NCBI GenBank assembly: GCA_937916395.1
Contig: CALFTN010000007.1
Coordinates: 11,948 to 75,947, forward strand
Length of the DNA stretch: 64,000 nucleotides
Reading direction: 5' to 3'
DNA from: an uncultured Clostridia bacterium
GTDB taxonomy: Bacteria > Bacillota > Clostridia > Oscillospirales > Acutalibacteraceae
A program made the translations under genes and the position numbers. This document shows, piece after piece, positions 42,784-52,361 of the stretch (the stretch's first letter is position 1; each line of letters starts with the position of its first letter). The notes under the pieces are model-generated. The model was given only the letters and a program-made list of their open reading frames with translations. It searched no databases and was not told the DNA's origin.

Positions 42784-43218
42784 TTATTTTTTTACGGTTC
42801 TTGGTTTCCTTTTGGGGTATTCTGCATCCGCAGGAATAAGCCATGTTTCACCATACTTTGCTATCCCTGATATTCTTCCATCTGTGCACATTCTTCTGAC
42901 TATAGCATCTTTTTTGTTATATTTTTCTGCAAACTCACTTACCGTAATAAATTTTGCTGGTGTCACAATATCTTTAAACAAGTTTTTATCGTACACAACC
43001 AAGGTGAAATCATCTTCAACAAAAGCAAGTGTTTGCCCCTGAACATCTTTCATATTTGTGCAGTTAACATTCCAATAACCATCATTACCCTTAATAGTAT
43101 TTGCTTTGTCAAACCCTGCAAGTATCTTTCTCAAAACATTCTCGTCAGCAGCTAAAACACTACCATTCGAACAACAAACCTTAATTTCTTTTTTTACTGA
43201 AATAATACGAAGTATCAA
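42784..43218 (-). CDS. HTH (excisionase/MerR-like) protein beside transposases
   Basis: About 144 residues. The C-terminal part (TVSEFAEKYNKKDAIVRRMCTDGRISGIAKYGETWLIP) is a winged HTH of the HTH_17/excisionase type. The N-terminal part is a small alpha/beta domain of unknown role. A TTG start at 43218 is favoured because AAAGGA lies 8 bp upstream; a TTG at 43236 has no site. It is divergent from the nuclease-transposase gene with only about 36 bp between start codons, so it may repress or coordinate that gene. Confidence 0.65.
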   Translation of the reverse strand: MILRIISVKKEIKVCCSNGSVLAADENVLRKILAGFDKANTIKGNDGYWNVNCTNMKDVQGQTLAFVEDDFTLVVYDKNLFKDIVTPAKFITVSEFAEKYNKKDAIVRRMCTDGRISGIAKYGETWLIPADAEYPKRKPRTVKK

Positions 43219-43254
43219 AAAATCAAATCCTTTCAAATGAGGTGAAATTAAATT

Positions 43255-45726
43255 ATGAATAATAAATCTACTGACACAAATCTTGAGCTTTTTAATGAGC
43301 TCGGTAGTCTTTGTACCAAAATCAAAGTCAATGAAATGTCAAAGCAAAAAGAACAAATAATAAAAGAAAGTCCGTACTCAGATAAGATTAATGAGTATAT
43401 AACTTCTTACGATGAGTTTTTCTATTATTGCTCTTTACAGCTTAAAGAAGCTGTGGTAACTCGTTCTGCATTAATACGTGAAATTGATTTAGAATTATTT
43501 GTTACTCTAAAAGGAAAAACGAATAGAGAACTTATGCGTAGTGGTGCTTCTCCATTTGCATTTGATGATGCGGACGGTGAAATAGAACTACACCATATAG
43601 GTCAAGATATAAATAGTCCATTTGCAGAATTAACACGTGAAGAGCATCGACAATTAGGAAACTATGCACTTTTACACCAAAACTCTGAAAGCTGGCGTGA
43701 TGATGAATTTAAAAATAATATATATGGTAAGGAACGATATAATTACTGGAAAGCAAGAGTAGATGAGGAATACACGATTTTATGTAATGCCCCTGAATAT
43801 CCAAAAGAAAAGTGCGATTTTGAAAAACTTGATGAAGTTACATACGGAATTCGTGATGCAGTTGAATTTCTTTTTTCAAAAAGTACAGTAGATGAGTTGA
43901 ATTACTTTGGTGAGCTTGCAAATAACTATGCATTCTCAAAAACTATGGGAGTGAATGATTTTGAGGATTTAACAAGACAAATGTATATTGATGAAAGCAT
44001 CAAATGTCCTAAATGTAATTCCGAAGATTATTCTTGCAATGGAAATTATAATACATCTTCAGAAAAAGTCAAACGCTACAAATGTAAGAATTGTGAAAAT
44101 GTATTTACATTAAAGCAAAACTCAATTATTTCAAACAGTAATTTGAAGTTTTTCGATTGGATGAAGTTAATTAACTGTTTATACAATGGATATTCAATAG
44201 AAAAAACCGCAAAAATCTGTGGTGTTTCTCCAAGATGTGTACACGATAACAGATTAAAGTTGTTTTATGCTTTAAAACTTCTTGATGATGAAGTTAAGCT
44301 TGATGGAAATGTTGTGATTGATGAAACCTACTTCCCTGTAAGCTATAAGGGGAATCATTCAAAGAATGCAGATTTTGTATTGCCAAGGGTTCAACATAAG
44401 CGCGGAAATGAAAATCATAATACGGGATTAGGTAATGATGTTGTTTGTGTAGCCTGTGCATTAGATGAAACAGGTAACTCTGTTGCACGAGTTGCAGGAC
44501 TTGGTGCACCGAATTATTATGAATTAATGGATGTATTTGATAAATGCATTGATAAAGAAAGTGTAACTTGTATTTATTCAGACAAAGCGAAAGCTTCAAA
44601 ATGCTTTGCAGAAAGTAAAGGAATACCTATTAAACAAGGTGTAATGAATTTCAAGGGTAATAATCCGTCGTACACACGAGAAGGACGTGAGATTGATAGA
44701 AATCTTCAAAGGATAGGCTCCTACCACTCAAGGCTTAAAAAGTTTATGAGAAAATTTGTTGGTGTTTCTTCTAAATTGTTACCAGGATATTTATATCTCT
44801 TTGCTTTTAAAGAGCGTGAAAAAACTTTTGGTAATTCAGAATTTCAAAAGCTTTTTGTAATTTTAGCCACACCAAATCTTTACAAATCAGTAGAAGTATT
44901 AGCAGAAGAATATAAAATTAATACTGTTACAAAATTTATACCAAAAGCAACTAAAGATGTAACATATATTAAAAATCTCGAAGTCGCAAAAAAGATGGGT
45001 GAAGCATATTCTTCTGGTAAAACGCAAATGGAAATAGGCAAAGAGTTTGGTGTATGCGATACTACTGTAAGAAAAATCCTAAAACAATTAGAGTTGTGTG
45101 GATATTTTTATTTCAAGCCAGAGAAAGAAATAAAGAAAAAAACAAAAAAATTAGTATATAAATATGAATACGACGAACGAGATTTAGAGATATTTAACCT
45201 AAAAGAAAATTGGACTGGCACAGATACCGAGTTTCTTGATTATATTGAAAACAAATACAACCTAAAACGGAATTACATATGGAGTGTCATAGCAAGTCAG
45301 CGAAAAATCAATGCACTAAAAGGTATAAAATCATCTGATAAATATGAATTCAACGACGAGAGAATAAGCACACGAGAGACTTATTTAAAAATATATAAAG
45401 AGTTTTGTCCTGATTTAGAAATTACTTTTGATATACTACCAAGTGCATGTGTAAATAATATACCAAGCAATCAATTCTTCTTTATACACAACAGTTATTT
45501 AGTACATCGAATGTATCTAAGGGGGGTTAGGCGATTATCGTTTGAGGATACAATAAATAGAAATCGTGCTATATGTGTTGATTACTTAAACTGGCAAGGT
45601 ACAGGAGCAGAATTTTTTGAAGTCACTACAAAAAAATATTTTATTAGCAAAATTTATTTGTATGAAATAATATGTGACTTTTTCAAAGCAAATCCCGAAC
45701 AATATATAAACAAACTTGAATATTAA
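43255..45726 (+). CDS. LHH-type HNH nuclease fused to IS1595-like transposase
   Basis: 823 residues. Residues about 90-170 look like an LHH (HNH/EndoVII superfamily) nuclease: DGEIELHHIGQDINSPFAEL with H113-H114, then H131 and H141. A zinc ribbon (C251, C254, C277, C280) and HTH (about 300-335) follow, then an ISXO2/IS1595-type DDE core: VIDETYFPVSYKG (D356), IYSDKAKASK (D443) and YHSRLKKF (H491 in the IS1595 third position). The C-terminal 270 residues, absent from normal IS1595 proteins, carry another HTH (IGKEFGVCDTTVRKIL) and two similar NW.GT..EF units. GAGGTGA ribosome binding site. Its stop overlaps that of the convergent transposase. Confidence 0.8.
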   Translation: MNNKSTDTNLELFNELGSLCTKIKVNEMSKQKEQIIKESPYSDKINEYITSYDEFFYYCSLQLKEAVVTRSALIREIDLELFVTLKGKTNRELMRSGASPFAFDDADGEIELHHIGQDINSPFAELTREEHRQLGNYALLHQNSESWRDDEFKNNIYGKERYNYWKARVDEEYTILCNAPEYPKEKCDFEKLDEVTYGIRDAVEFLFSKSTVDELNYFGELANNYAFSKTMGVNDFEDLTRQMYIDESIKCPKCNSEDYSCNGNYNTSSEKVKRYKCKNCENVFTLKQNSIISNSNLKFFDWMKLINCLYNGYSIEKTAKICGVSPRCVHDNRLKLFYALKLLDDEVKLDGNVVIDETYFPVSYKGNHSKNADFVLPRVQHKRGNENHNTGLGNDVVCVACALDETGNSVARVAGLGAPNYYELMDVFDKCIDKESVTCIYSDKAKASKCFAESKGIPIKQGVMNFKGNNPSYTREGREIDRNLQRIGSYHSRLKKFMRKFVGVSSKLLPGYLYLFAFKEREKTFGNSEFQKLFVILATPNLYKSVEVLAEEYKINTVTKFIPKATKDVTYIKNLEVAKKMGEAYSSGKTQMEIGKEFGVCDTTVRKILKQLELCGYFYFKPEKEIKKKTKKLVYKYEYDERDLEIFNLKENWTGTDTEFLDYIENKYNLKRNYIWSVIASQRKINALKGIKSSDKYEFNDERISTRETYLKIYKEFCPDLEITFDILPSACVNNIPSNQFFFIHNSYLVHRMYLRGVRRLSFEDTINRNRAICVDYLNWQGTGAEFFEVTTKKYFISKIYLYEIICDFFKANPEQYINKLEY

Positions 45727-46778
45727 GCTGCAAAAGGAATTGGTGGAAAATCTGCTAATTCCTTTTCTGATATATATGTGTTTCTTGAGTTAATCATTTC
45801 ACTTGTCTGTTTCTCTAATGTAGCAGAAGCTATTTTCTTACAGTTTTCAATCCAAATAAACAAGCTGATATAATGATTTAAATATTTTGTTGAAACACCA
45901 TTGTATGGTCTTAAAAACTTTCTTATACGAGAATGTATGTTATTTATATTTTGTATATGAAATGCGCCTTTTACTTCTGGTGGGCTATGCACATCTTTAG
46001 GATTAATATGTGCTTGCATCTGAATGTGAGAGATACCATTTCTATCTTCAAAATATTTCTTTATGCAAGACGATTTATCTGATAACAATAATGAATCAGG
46101 AACAAGTCTATAATCAAATGCGTGAGAAATCATTTTTAAAGTGGTCTGGCCCGCACCTAAAACTTCTGCATAGCTTTGACCGTTTCTTTCATAACCGCAC
46201 ATTACACAAGCCTTAGAAGAAAGTGGATAAGCACCGTCTGTACTACCTCTTTTGTGAGGTTCTCTTGGCATTTTAAATTTCTTACTAAACTTATGATTGC
46301 CTTTATAGCTAATAGGAATATACATTTCATCAATTTCAATAACACCACTTAAAACACGGTTGTCCTGTTCGTGAGAAAGAGCATCAAGAATCTTGTGTCT
46401 CCAGACAAACGCTGTACGCACACAAATCTCACACTCTTTAGCACATACTTCGAGTGATGCTCGTTGAAGTGTTAATTTGATAAACTTTTCCCATACCTCA
46501 TAATCCTTACGGGTATAAGAAACAACAGAAAAAGAATCGTGAACAAAAAGAGTTCCGCAATCCTTGCACTTGAAGCGTTGTTTACCGTTCTTATCTTTTC
46601 CATACTTGGAAATTCGGTCACTGCTACAGCGACGACAATTACATACATTGTCATCGTCACAAGGTTGCGGAGCATCCTGATTTTGTTTAATTATTTGTAA
46701 TATCTTATTTGCACAGATGTCGAGTTCATCTGCGCTGAGTGTATTAAATTGAGAAAGGAATGCCTTAAAATCTTTCAT
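45723..46778 (-). CDS. IS1595-family (ISXO2-like) transposase
   Basis: About 351 residues. A zinc ribbon (CRRC...CKDC) and HTH (ASLEVCAKECEICVRTAFVWRHKI) precede the DDE-type core: EIDEMYIPISYKG (first Asp), LLLSDKSSCIK (second Asp) and NIHSRIRKFL (third position His/Asn plus Lys). It catalyses cut-and-paste transposition of its element. I chose the second of two in-frame ATGs at 46778, 7 bases after GAGG. It is homologous to the core of the convergent 823-residue fusion; their stop codons overlap (45723-45726). No convincing terminal inverted repeats were found by eye. Confidence 0.87.
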   Translation of the reverse strand: MKDFKAFLSQFNTLSADELDICANKILQIIKQNQDAPQPCDDDNVCNCRRCSSDRISKYGKDKNGKQRFKCKDCGTLFVHDSFSVVSYTRKDYEVWEKFIKLTLQRASLEVCAKECEICVRTAFVWRHKILDALSHEQDNRVLSGVIEIDEMYIPISYKGNHKFSKKFKMPREPHKRGSTDGAYPLSSKACVMCGYERNGQSYAEVLGAGQTTLKMISHAFDYRLVPDSLLLSDKSSCIKKYFEDRNGISHIQMQAHINPKDVHSPPEVKGAFHIQNINNIHSRIRKFLRPYNGVSTKYLNHYISLFIWIENCKKIASATLEKQTSEMINSRNTYISEKELADFPPIPFAA

Positions 46779-46816
46779 ATTCATACCTCTTAACAATCAC
46801 TAATCTTCACAATTAT

Positions 46817-46845
46817 ATTATAGCGTAATCGCTACATTTTGTCAA
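46817..46845 (-). promoter_or_regulatory. Transposase promoter with overlapping palindrome
   Basis: Minus strand TTGACA (46845-46840), 17-bp spacer, TATAAT (46822-46817). The palindrome TAGCG-TAAT-CGCTA (46821-46834) touches the -10 and could be an operator. A similar TAGCG-TTTA-CGCTA lies at 29508-29521. Confidence 0.7.
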
Positions 46846-46903
46846 GAGGCAAATGCATAAAAATTCAATAAAATCAACGCTTTAAGCCATATTTTTTATA
46901 TTT

Positions 46904-47098
46904 CAACAATATTGCTCAAGACAGCCCTTCGAAGAGAGGGGGACCGCGCGCAAGCGTGGTGGAGAGTTCTTTGCAACGAGCTAACCTAAAAAATGCAGTT
47001 CGTCGGTAAACAAACGCCGAAGGCATATCTCACACGAACAACGTGAGTGTATATCGTATCGTAAGATATATCGCATTTACTTTAGCAAATATATCGTA
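46904..47098. repeat. Palindrome-rich intergenic repeat cluster
   Basis: Contains the inverted partner (46904-46939) of 29357-29392, then a GC-richer GGGGGACCGCGCGCAAGCGTGG segment (shown in part), CTCAC/GTGAG (47029-47047), and several ATATCG / CGATAT units around 47050-47096. It looks like dispersed intergenic repeat DNA (MITE- or REP-like) and has no coding potential I can support. Confidence 0.55.
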
Positions 47099-47101
47099 AA
47101 A

Positions 47102-47147
47102 ACCCTGCCATTCTCAATTTGTGAAAATGACAGGGTTTTAAATATAT
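47102..47147 (-). terminator. Terminator of the deacetylase gene
   Basis: AAAACCCTG-CATT...AATG-CAGGGTTTT stem with one mismatch, T-rich exit on the minus strand. Confidence 0.8.
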
Positions 47148-47163
47148 ATTCTATTAAAATTTA

Positions 47164-49047
47164 TTATTTTGCTGAGGAATACGCCACGCCGTTTTGCATT
47201 GCAATGCCTCTTGCTTCCATCATCTCAGAAACTGTAACTAACTGATACCCCTGCTCTATGAGCCATGGAACAATTATTTCTGTAGCTTCAGCTGTGGAGT
47301 CGTATAAATCGTGCATTAATATTATAGAACCGTCAAAGACAGAACCTTTTATACTGTTAACAACAGAGTCAGCGTTGCGGTATTTCCAGTCAAGCGTATC
47401 AACAGACCACATTATGATTGGGTAAGCTGTATTCTGCCTTACTGTATCTGTTTTGTAAGAGCCTCCAGGTGGTCTCATTAAAACAGGACTAACGCCGGTA
47501 ATCGCTGCAACTCTTATATCTGTGTTTGAAAGCTCAGCTTTTAATTCTTCTGTGGTAAGAGAGGTGATTTTAGCGTGGTTGTAGGTATGGTTTCCTATCT
47601 CACAGCCTAAGTCATACGCTCTTTTTATCTGGTAACTATAAGAATTAACTCTTGAGCCAACAACGAAGAAGGTTGCTCTTGAATTATATGCTTCTAGTGT
47701 GTTAAGAATTCTGGTTGTAGCACTATTTGAAGGACCATCGTCATAAGTAAGAGCAACCATTGGCTTACTTGGGTCAACTACTCTGACAGGACTGAAGTCA
47801 GAGTTTACAGTTATTGTTTCACCTGTACTTCCATATACGCTTTCGCCATTTTTATACCATGAAGCTACAGTGTAGGTGTACTGTGAACCAGCAACTATAT
47901 TCCTGTCGGTATAAGCAAAATTTGAATTGTTTCTTGTCGTGTGAATTTCAACCCAATTGCCTGCATCATTCTTTTTGTAGATAGCATAGTAATCTGCATT
48001 TTTAACACCGTTCCAGGTAATTCTGACGCCATTTGAAGTAAGCACCAGATTGATGTTTTGAGGTGGCTCTACTTTACATGCAGTAATTGATGTTGAGGTG
48101 TTTGAATATTTATCAGAAATTGCCTTGACGCGATAATAATATTCCACGCCCAAAACAGTGTCTTTATCTGTGCAATCAAAGGTATTTGCAGAAACGGTTT
48201 TAACACTTTCCCATTTGCCACCTTCAATTTTTCTGAGAAGCTTATATTTTTTTGCTCCCTCAACCTTTTCCCAATAAACCTTTATACCAGATTCTGTGTT
48301 TTTATAGTTCTTTATAATAGGTGCAGATATGAAGATATTTGATTTGTTTTTCTCCATTGAGCTTCTTGAACCGTTGCTTTCGACCGCGGCTACGCCATAA
48401 TAAGCTTTTTCTCCATTTTCTGCTTTTGTGTCAATAAAAGAAAATGTATCACCGTTAACTGTATCAATTTTTGCCCATTTGCCACTATCTTCAGTTTTCT
48501 TAAAGATTTTATATTCTGTAGCTGTAGGGTGCTTTTCCCAGCTTATAGAAACACCCTCAGACTTATTTTTAATTGTGATTTCTGGTGAGGAAATGAAATG
48601 TAATGACACACCAGAATGATTAAATTTGCTTCTGACACCTTTACAAAAGGCATCGATTGAATAAGTGTAATCAGTTGAATTATTAACAGTTTTATCGACA
48701 AAACAAGTTGTTTTGTTATTTGTTATGGTTCCAATAATAATCCAATGGTTATTTGGAGTTTTTCTGTAAATATTGTACCCCTCTGCATTAGCCACAGGCT
48801 TCCATTTGATTTTTGCACCTGAAGAAGTGGCTTGAACAGAAATAAGCGTTGGTGTAGCGAGTGATGATGGTATAGGGTCTCTCATCATAATTGATGGGAT
48901 GTTTTTGTAAATTCTTATAGAGTTAAGCGAATAGTTGTAATTAATTTGTATACTATCAGCAGGCTTGTGAAGAGTGAATGTCAATATACTCATACAAAAA
49001 AGCCAGACAGAAAAAACTAATAAGCTTATATATTTTTTCTTTTTCAA
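47164..49047 (-). CDS. Exported Fn3-polysaccharide deacetylase (NodB)
   Basis: About 627 residues. One N-terminal membrane/signal helix (ISLLVFSVWLFCMSILTFTL) is followed by four fibronectin type III modules (about 60-410), then a NodB carbohydrate esterase 4 domain (about 425-610). The CE4 motifs are MVALTYDDGPS (metal Asp), IGNHTYNHAKI (two His), RPPGGSY, and MWSVDTLDW / ILMHDLYD. It probably de-N-acetylates peptidoglycan or a related glycan at the surface. I chose the TTG at 49047: a promoter whose -10 lies at 49093-49098 overlaps the longer open frame, excluding the upstream TTGs. Confidence 0.83.
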   Translation of the reverse strand: MKKKKYISLLVFSVWLFCMSILTFTLHKPADSIQINYNYSLNSIRIYKNIPSIMMRDPIPSSLATPTLISVQATSSGAKIKWKPVANAEGYNIYRKTPNNHWIIIGTITNNKTTCFVDKTVNNSTDYTYSIDAFCKGVRSKFNHSGVSLHFISSPEITIKNKSEGVSISWEKHPTATEYKIFKKTEDSGKWAKIDTVNGDTFSFIDTKAENGEKAYYGVAAVESNGSRSSMEKNKSNIFISAPIIKNYKNTESGIKVYWEKVEGAKKYKLLRKIEGGKWESVKTVSANTFDCTDKDTVLGVEYYYRVKAISDKYSNTSTSITACKVEPPQNINLVLTSNGVRITWNGVKNADYYAIYKKNDAGNWVEIHTTRNNSNFAYTDRNIVAGSQYTYTVASWYKNGESVYGSTGETITVNSDFSPVRVVDPSKPMVALTYDDGPSNSATTRILNTLEAYNSRATFFVVGSRVNSYSYQIKRAYDLGCEIGNHTYNHAKITSLTTEELKAELSNTDIRVAAITGVSPVLMRPPGGSYKTDTVRQNTAYPIIMWSVDTLDWKYRNADSVVNSIKGSVFDGSIILMHDLYDSTAEATEIIVPWLIEQGYQLVTVSEMMEARGIAMQNGVAYSSAK

Positions 49048-49092
49048 GGTTGCATCTTCTTTCTTGCCTAATCGACGTTTTTCGACAAGAAT

Positions 49093-49121
49093 ATTATATA
49101 ACAACAAAATAAGTATTTCAA
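49093..49121 (-). promoter_or_regulatory. Promoter of the deacetylase gene
   Basis: Minus strand TTGAAA (49121-49116), 17-bp spacer, TATAAT (49098-49093). It fixes the gene start downstream of 49090. Confidence 0.7.
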
Positions 49122-49229
49122 TGGAAATAACAATATTGTAAAAAATTGAATATATTTTAATACTTCAATTGTAAAAACGGAAAATTTGTGATAAAATATT
49201 ACAAATATAACATTTGTAAGGTGGATTTT

Positions 49230-50456
49230 ATGACAAAGACAATTATGCGAAAATATGCACATCTCATAGCAAGAGTTGGTGCTAATATAAAAAAAGGTCA
49301 GCCTGTAAGAATTATTGCAGAGGCAGACCAGTTTGAGTTTATTAATTTACTTGTTACTGAGTGCTATAAGTTAGGAGCTTCAAGAGTTGATGTTGAATGG
49401 ACTTATCAGCCGATAACAAAAACAGATTATAAATACAGAAGCTTAAAATCGCTTTCTGAGGTGCCTTTGTGGAAAGAAGAAAAATTAAAGCTTATGGTAG
49501 AAGAAGTACCTTGTAGAATTTTTATCGAAAGTGAGGACCCGGACGGACTTAAAGGCGTTAATCGTGAAAAAATGCAGAAGTCACAAATGGCAAGATATAA
49601 GGTGACTAAAAAATACAGTGATGCACTTGAGAATAAAGACCAATGGACTATTGCTGCTGTTCCGTCTTATGCTTGGGCTAAAAAGGTTTTCCCAAATGAA
49701 ACAAAAAGAAATGCTTATAACAAGCTCTGGGATGCAATTTTAGAAACAGTTTATGTTACTAAAGATAATGACCCTGTAAAAGAATGGGATAATCACAATA
49801 AAAATTTAAAAGAACGCACAAAATGGCTTAACGAAAAGAAATTTGATTATTTAGAATATAAAAGTTCAAATGGTACAGATTTCAGAGCAGATTTAATTCC
49901 AGAGGCACACTGGTGCGGTGGTGGTGAAGAAACTCTTTCTGGTAATTTCTTTAACCCTAACTTGCCAACACAAGAGGTATTCACATCGCCAAAAAAAGGC
50001 TTTGCAGAGGGTACTTTGGTTTCTACAAAACCACTTTCTTATCAAGGTCAGTTAATTGAAGATTTCAAAATTACTTTTAAAGATGGCAAGGCGGTTTCAT
50101 GGGAAGCAAGAGAAAATAAAGATTTACTTGATAAAATGCTTTCTATGGACGAGGGTGCTCCATATCTTGGTGAATTGGCACTTATTCCACAAGACAGCCC
50201 TATAGCAAATACAGGGATTCTTTTCTATAATACACTTTTTGATGAGAATGCAAGCTGTCACGTTGCTTTAGGCAGAGGCTTTTGCGACACAATAGATGAT
50301 TTTCAGAATAAAACTCTCGAAGAATGTCAGGCGCTTGGTGTTAATGACAGTATGATTCATGTTGACTTTATGATTGGTGCTGATGACCTTACAATTACTG
50401 GTTATAAGGATGGCAAAGCATACCCAATCTTTATAAATGGTAACTGGGCATTTTAA
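49230..50456 (+). CDS. M29-family aminopeptidase
   Basis: A 408-residue metallo-aminopeptidase of the thermophilic aminopeptidase (AmpS/PepS, M29) family, removing N-terminal residues from peptides. Family motifs: GQPVRIIAEAD near the start; HWCGGGEETLSGNFFNPNLPT and EVFTSPKKGFAEGTLV in the centre; HVALGRGF and HVDFMIGADDLTITG at the end, which carry metal-ligand Glu/His/Asp. AAGGTGG lies 8 bp before the ATG at 49230; the frame upstream is AT-rich and lacks a site. Transcribed with the phosphoesterase-TPR gene 32 bp downstream. Confidence 0.9.
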   Translation: MTKTIMRKYAHLIARVGANIKKGQPVRIIAEADQFEFINLLVTECYKLGASRVDVEWTYQPITKTDYKYRSLKSLSEVPLWKEEKLKLMVEEVPCRIFIESEDPDGLKGVNREKMQKSQMARYKVTKKYSDALENKDQWTIAAVPSYAWAKKVFPNETKRNAYNKLWDAILETVYVTKDNDPVKEWDNHNKNLKERTKWLNEKKFDYLEYKSSNGTDFRADLIPEAHWCGGGEETLSGNFFNPNLPTQEVFTSPKKGFAEGTLVSTKPLSYQGQLIEDFKITFKDGKAVSWEARENKDLLDKMLSMDEGAPYLGELALIPQDSPIANTGILFYNTLFDENASCHVALGRGFCDTIDDFQNKTLEECQALGVNDSMIHVDFMIGADDLTITGYKDGKAYPIFINGNWAF

Positions 50457-50488
50457 AAATTAAAAATTCAAACAATAGGTGATATATT

Positions 50489-52291
50489 ATGGCAACAGGT
50501 AAACCAAATAAATGGAGGACAGACAGGTTTTTGCGAGAAGAGCCTGCTCCTTTACAATTCTCAAAGGATGGCAAATTCAGAATATTGCACCTTACGGATA
50601 TTCATGAAGTTATGCCGGAGATGGATGATGATAACAACAGAGATATTCCTAATAACAAAGATACAGAAACTCTTAACGTTATTGAAAAATGTATTGAAGA
50701 AGCAAATCCCGATTTAGTGGTTTTCGGTGGCGATAACATAAGTGGTTATTGGGAAGAATTCAATTATGAATTAATTCACAGAACAATAACAAAAATTGTT
50801 GAACCAATTAAAAGAAGAAACATTCCTCTCGCCTTGGTTTTCGGTAATCATGATGGTGAGGTTGGTTTTTATACAGATATTCAGATGATTATGTATAACG
50901 ACTACCAGAACTGCCGTTCAAACCTTAATGATGCAGATGTTTTTGGTTGTGGTAACTGTAATCTTACTGTTAAAAGCTCAGATGGTACTAAAAACGCATT
51001 TTCAATCTGGCTTATGGATTCAAACGATTACATGAATGATGATGAAGGCGATTCAGGTTACGCTTATGTTCACAAAGACCAGATTGACTGGTATGAAAAA
51101 AGAAGTAAGGAATTAGCTGACGAAAATGGTGGTAAGCCAGTTCCTGCAATTCTTTTTCAACACATTCCTGTTCAGCAGGAAATTCATGAACTACAAGAAG
51201 TAGCAGAAATGGGCGAAAACGTTGTTGAGCACGACGGCAAATTCTACTCCTTCCAGGAAAAGCTTATTTCAGGTAGACTCAGAGAATACCCTTGCCCACC
51301 ATTTATGAAACAGGACCATACTGAACAATTAAAGAGCTGGAAGAAAATGGGTGACATAAAGGCTGCCTTTTTTGGTCATGACCACGTTAATGATTTTCAC
51401 ATTAAAGTTGATGGCATAAGCCTCTATCAGACTATTGGCTGTGGTTACTTTACATACGGTAAAGAGCACGGTGGCAGACTTATTGTTCTTGATGAAAACA
51501 ATCCGGAAAATATTGAGACAAGAACTATTGAGGTTGAAAGAATTACAACAACCGATTTCAGCAAAAATCACGAAGATGATGTTGCAGTAATTTTAAATGA
51601 ATATGATGCACTTTTAAATAAAAAGCTGGTTAAAGAAGCAGGCGAATATTTAGAAGCAGAAATTATAAAAGCCAAAGAAAGAGAAGATACTTTTACAGAA
51701 ATGACTCTTCATAACGAAGTTGTTTCATTCCACAGAAGAACTGGTGAGCAGAAAAAAGCTGTGGGTGCAATAAATGAGATTTTAGAGTTGCTTGAAAAGC
51801 TTGGTCTTGAAAATTCGGTTTTAGGTGCAAATATGTATCTTAACTGTGCAACTACTCTTAATTTCTTCCACAGAACTGCTGATGCATTACCACTTTTTGT
51901 AAGAGCATTTGAAGCGTATATTAATACAATCCCACAAAACGATTATCGCTTTGCTGGGTTCTATAATAACTATGCTTTAGCTTTATATGAAAGTGAAAAT
52001 TATGACGAAGCATTAAGATATTTCAGAAAAGCATTAAATATTCTTTCACTCTATAAAGGTAATGATTCAGAAATGGCAGTTATTTTCTGTAATTTATCTC
52101 ATCTATTCCATAAAATAAATGATGAGGAAATGATTTATAATTGTCTTAATTCAGCATATCTTTCATTAAAAGATTATGATGGTGAATTAAATAACAACTT
52201 CTTCTTGCATTGTCAAAAATGTATTGAAGCATTTAGGTTTTTCAAAAAAGATGATTTTGCTAAAGAAATTGAAGAAAAATTAGCAAAATAA
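50489..52291 (+). CDS. Metallophosphoesterase with TPR C-terminal half
   Basis: 600 residues. The N-terminal 350 form a calcineurin-like phosphoesterase with LTDIHEV (D-x-H), FGGDNI, FGNHDG, FQHIPV and FGHDHVND motifs, related to the gene at 7175-8287 but with the canonical first motif. The C-terminal 240 residues are helical tetratricopeptide repeats (about 390-600; FYNNYALALYESENYDEALRYF is the clearest, followed by a KALNIL cap). TPR repeats usually mediate protein contacts, so the enzyme may work in a complex. Substrate unknown. RBS ATAGGTGA. Confidence 0.85.
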   Translation: MATGKPNKWRTDRFLREEPAPLQFSKDGKFRILHLTDIHEVMPEMDDDNNRDIPNNKDTETLNVIEKCIEEANPDLVVFGGDNISGYWEEFNYELIHRTITKIVEPIKRRNIPLALVFGNHDGEVGFYTDIQMIMYNDYQNCRSNLNDADVFGCGNCNLTVKSSDGTKNAFSIWLMDSNDYMNDDEGDSGYAYVHKDQIDWYEKRSKELADENGGKPVPAILFQHIPVQQEIHELQEVAEMGENVVEHDGKFYSFQEKLISGRLREYPCPPFMKQDHTEQLKSWKKMGDIKAAFFGHDHVNDFHIKVDGISLYQTIGCGYFTYGKEHGGRLIVLDENNPENIETRTIEVERITTTDFSKNHEDDVAVILNEYDALLNKKLVKEAGEYLEAEIIKAKEREDTFTEMTLHNEVVSFHRRTGEQKKAVGAINEILELLEKLGLENSVLGANMYLNCATTLNFFHRTADALPLFVRAFEAYINTIPQNDYRFAGFYNNYALALYESENYDEALRYFRKALNILSLYKGNDSEMAVIFCNLSHLFHKINDEEMIYNCLNSAYLSLKDYDGELNNNFFLHCQKCIEAFRFFKKDDFAKEIEEKLAK

Positions 52292-52361
52292 TCTGTCATT
52301 ATATTGACAATAATTTCTATTTTGGATAAAATATCTTAATAAACAAAAATCGGGTGATTTT

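Noticed and set aside
44294..44599. 101-codon minus-strand frame
   Set aside because: Antisense shadow of the transposase core in the 823-codon gene; His/Leu/Gln-rich translation typical of the wrong strand.
46921..47098. CRISPR array
   Set aside because: The repeated ATATCG units are too short and unevenly spaced, with no spacer-repeat pattern and no cas genes.
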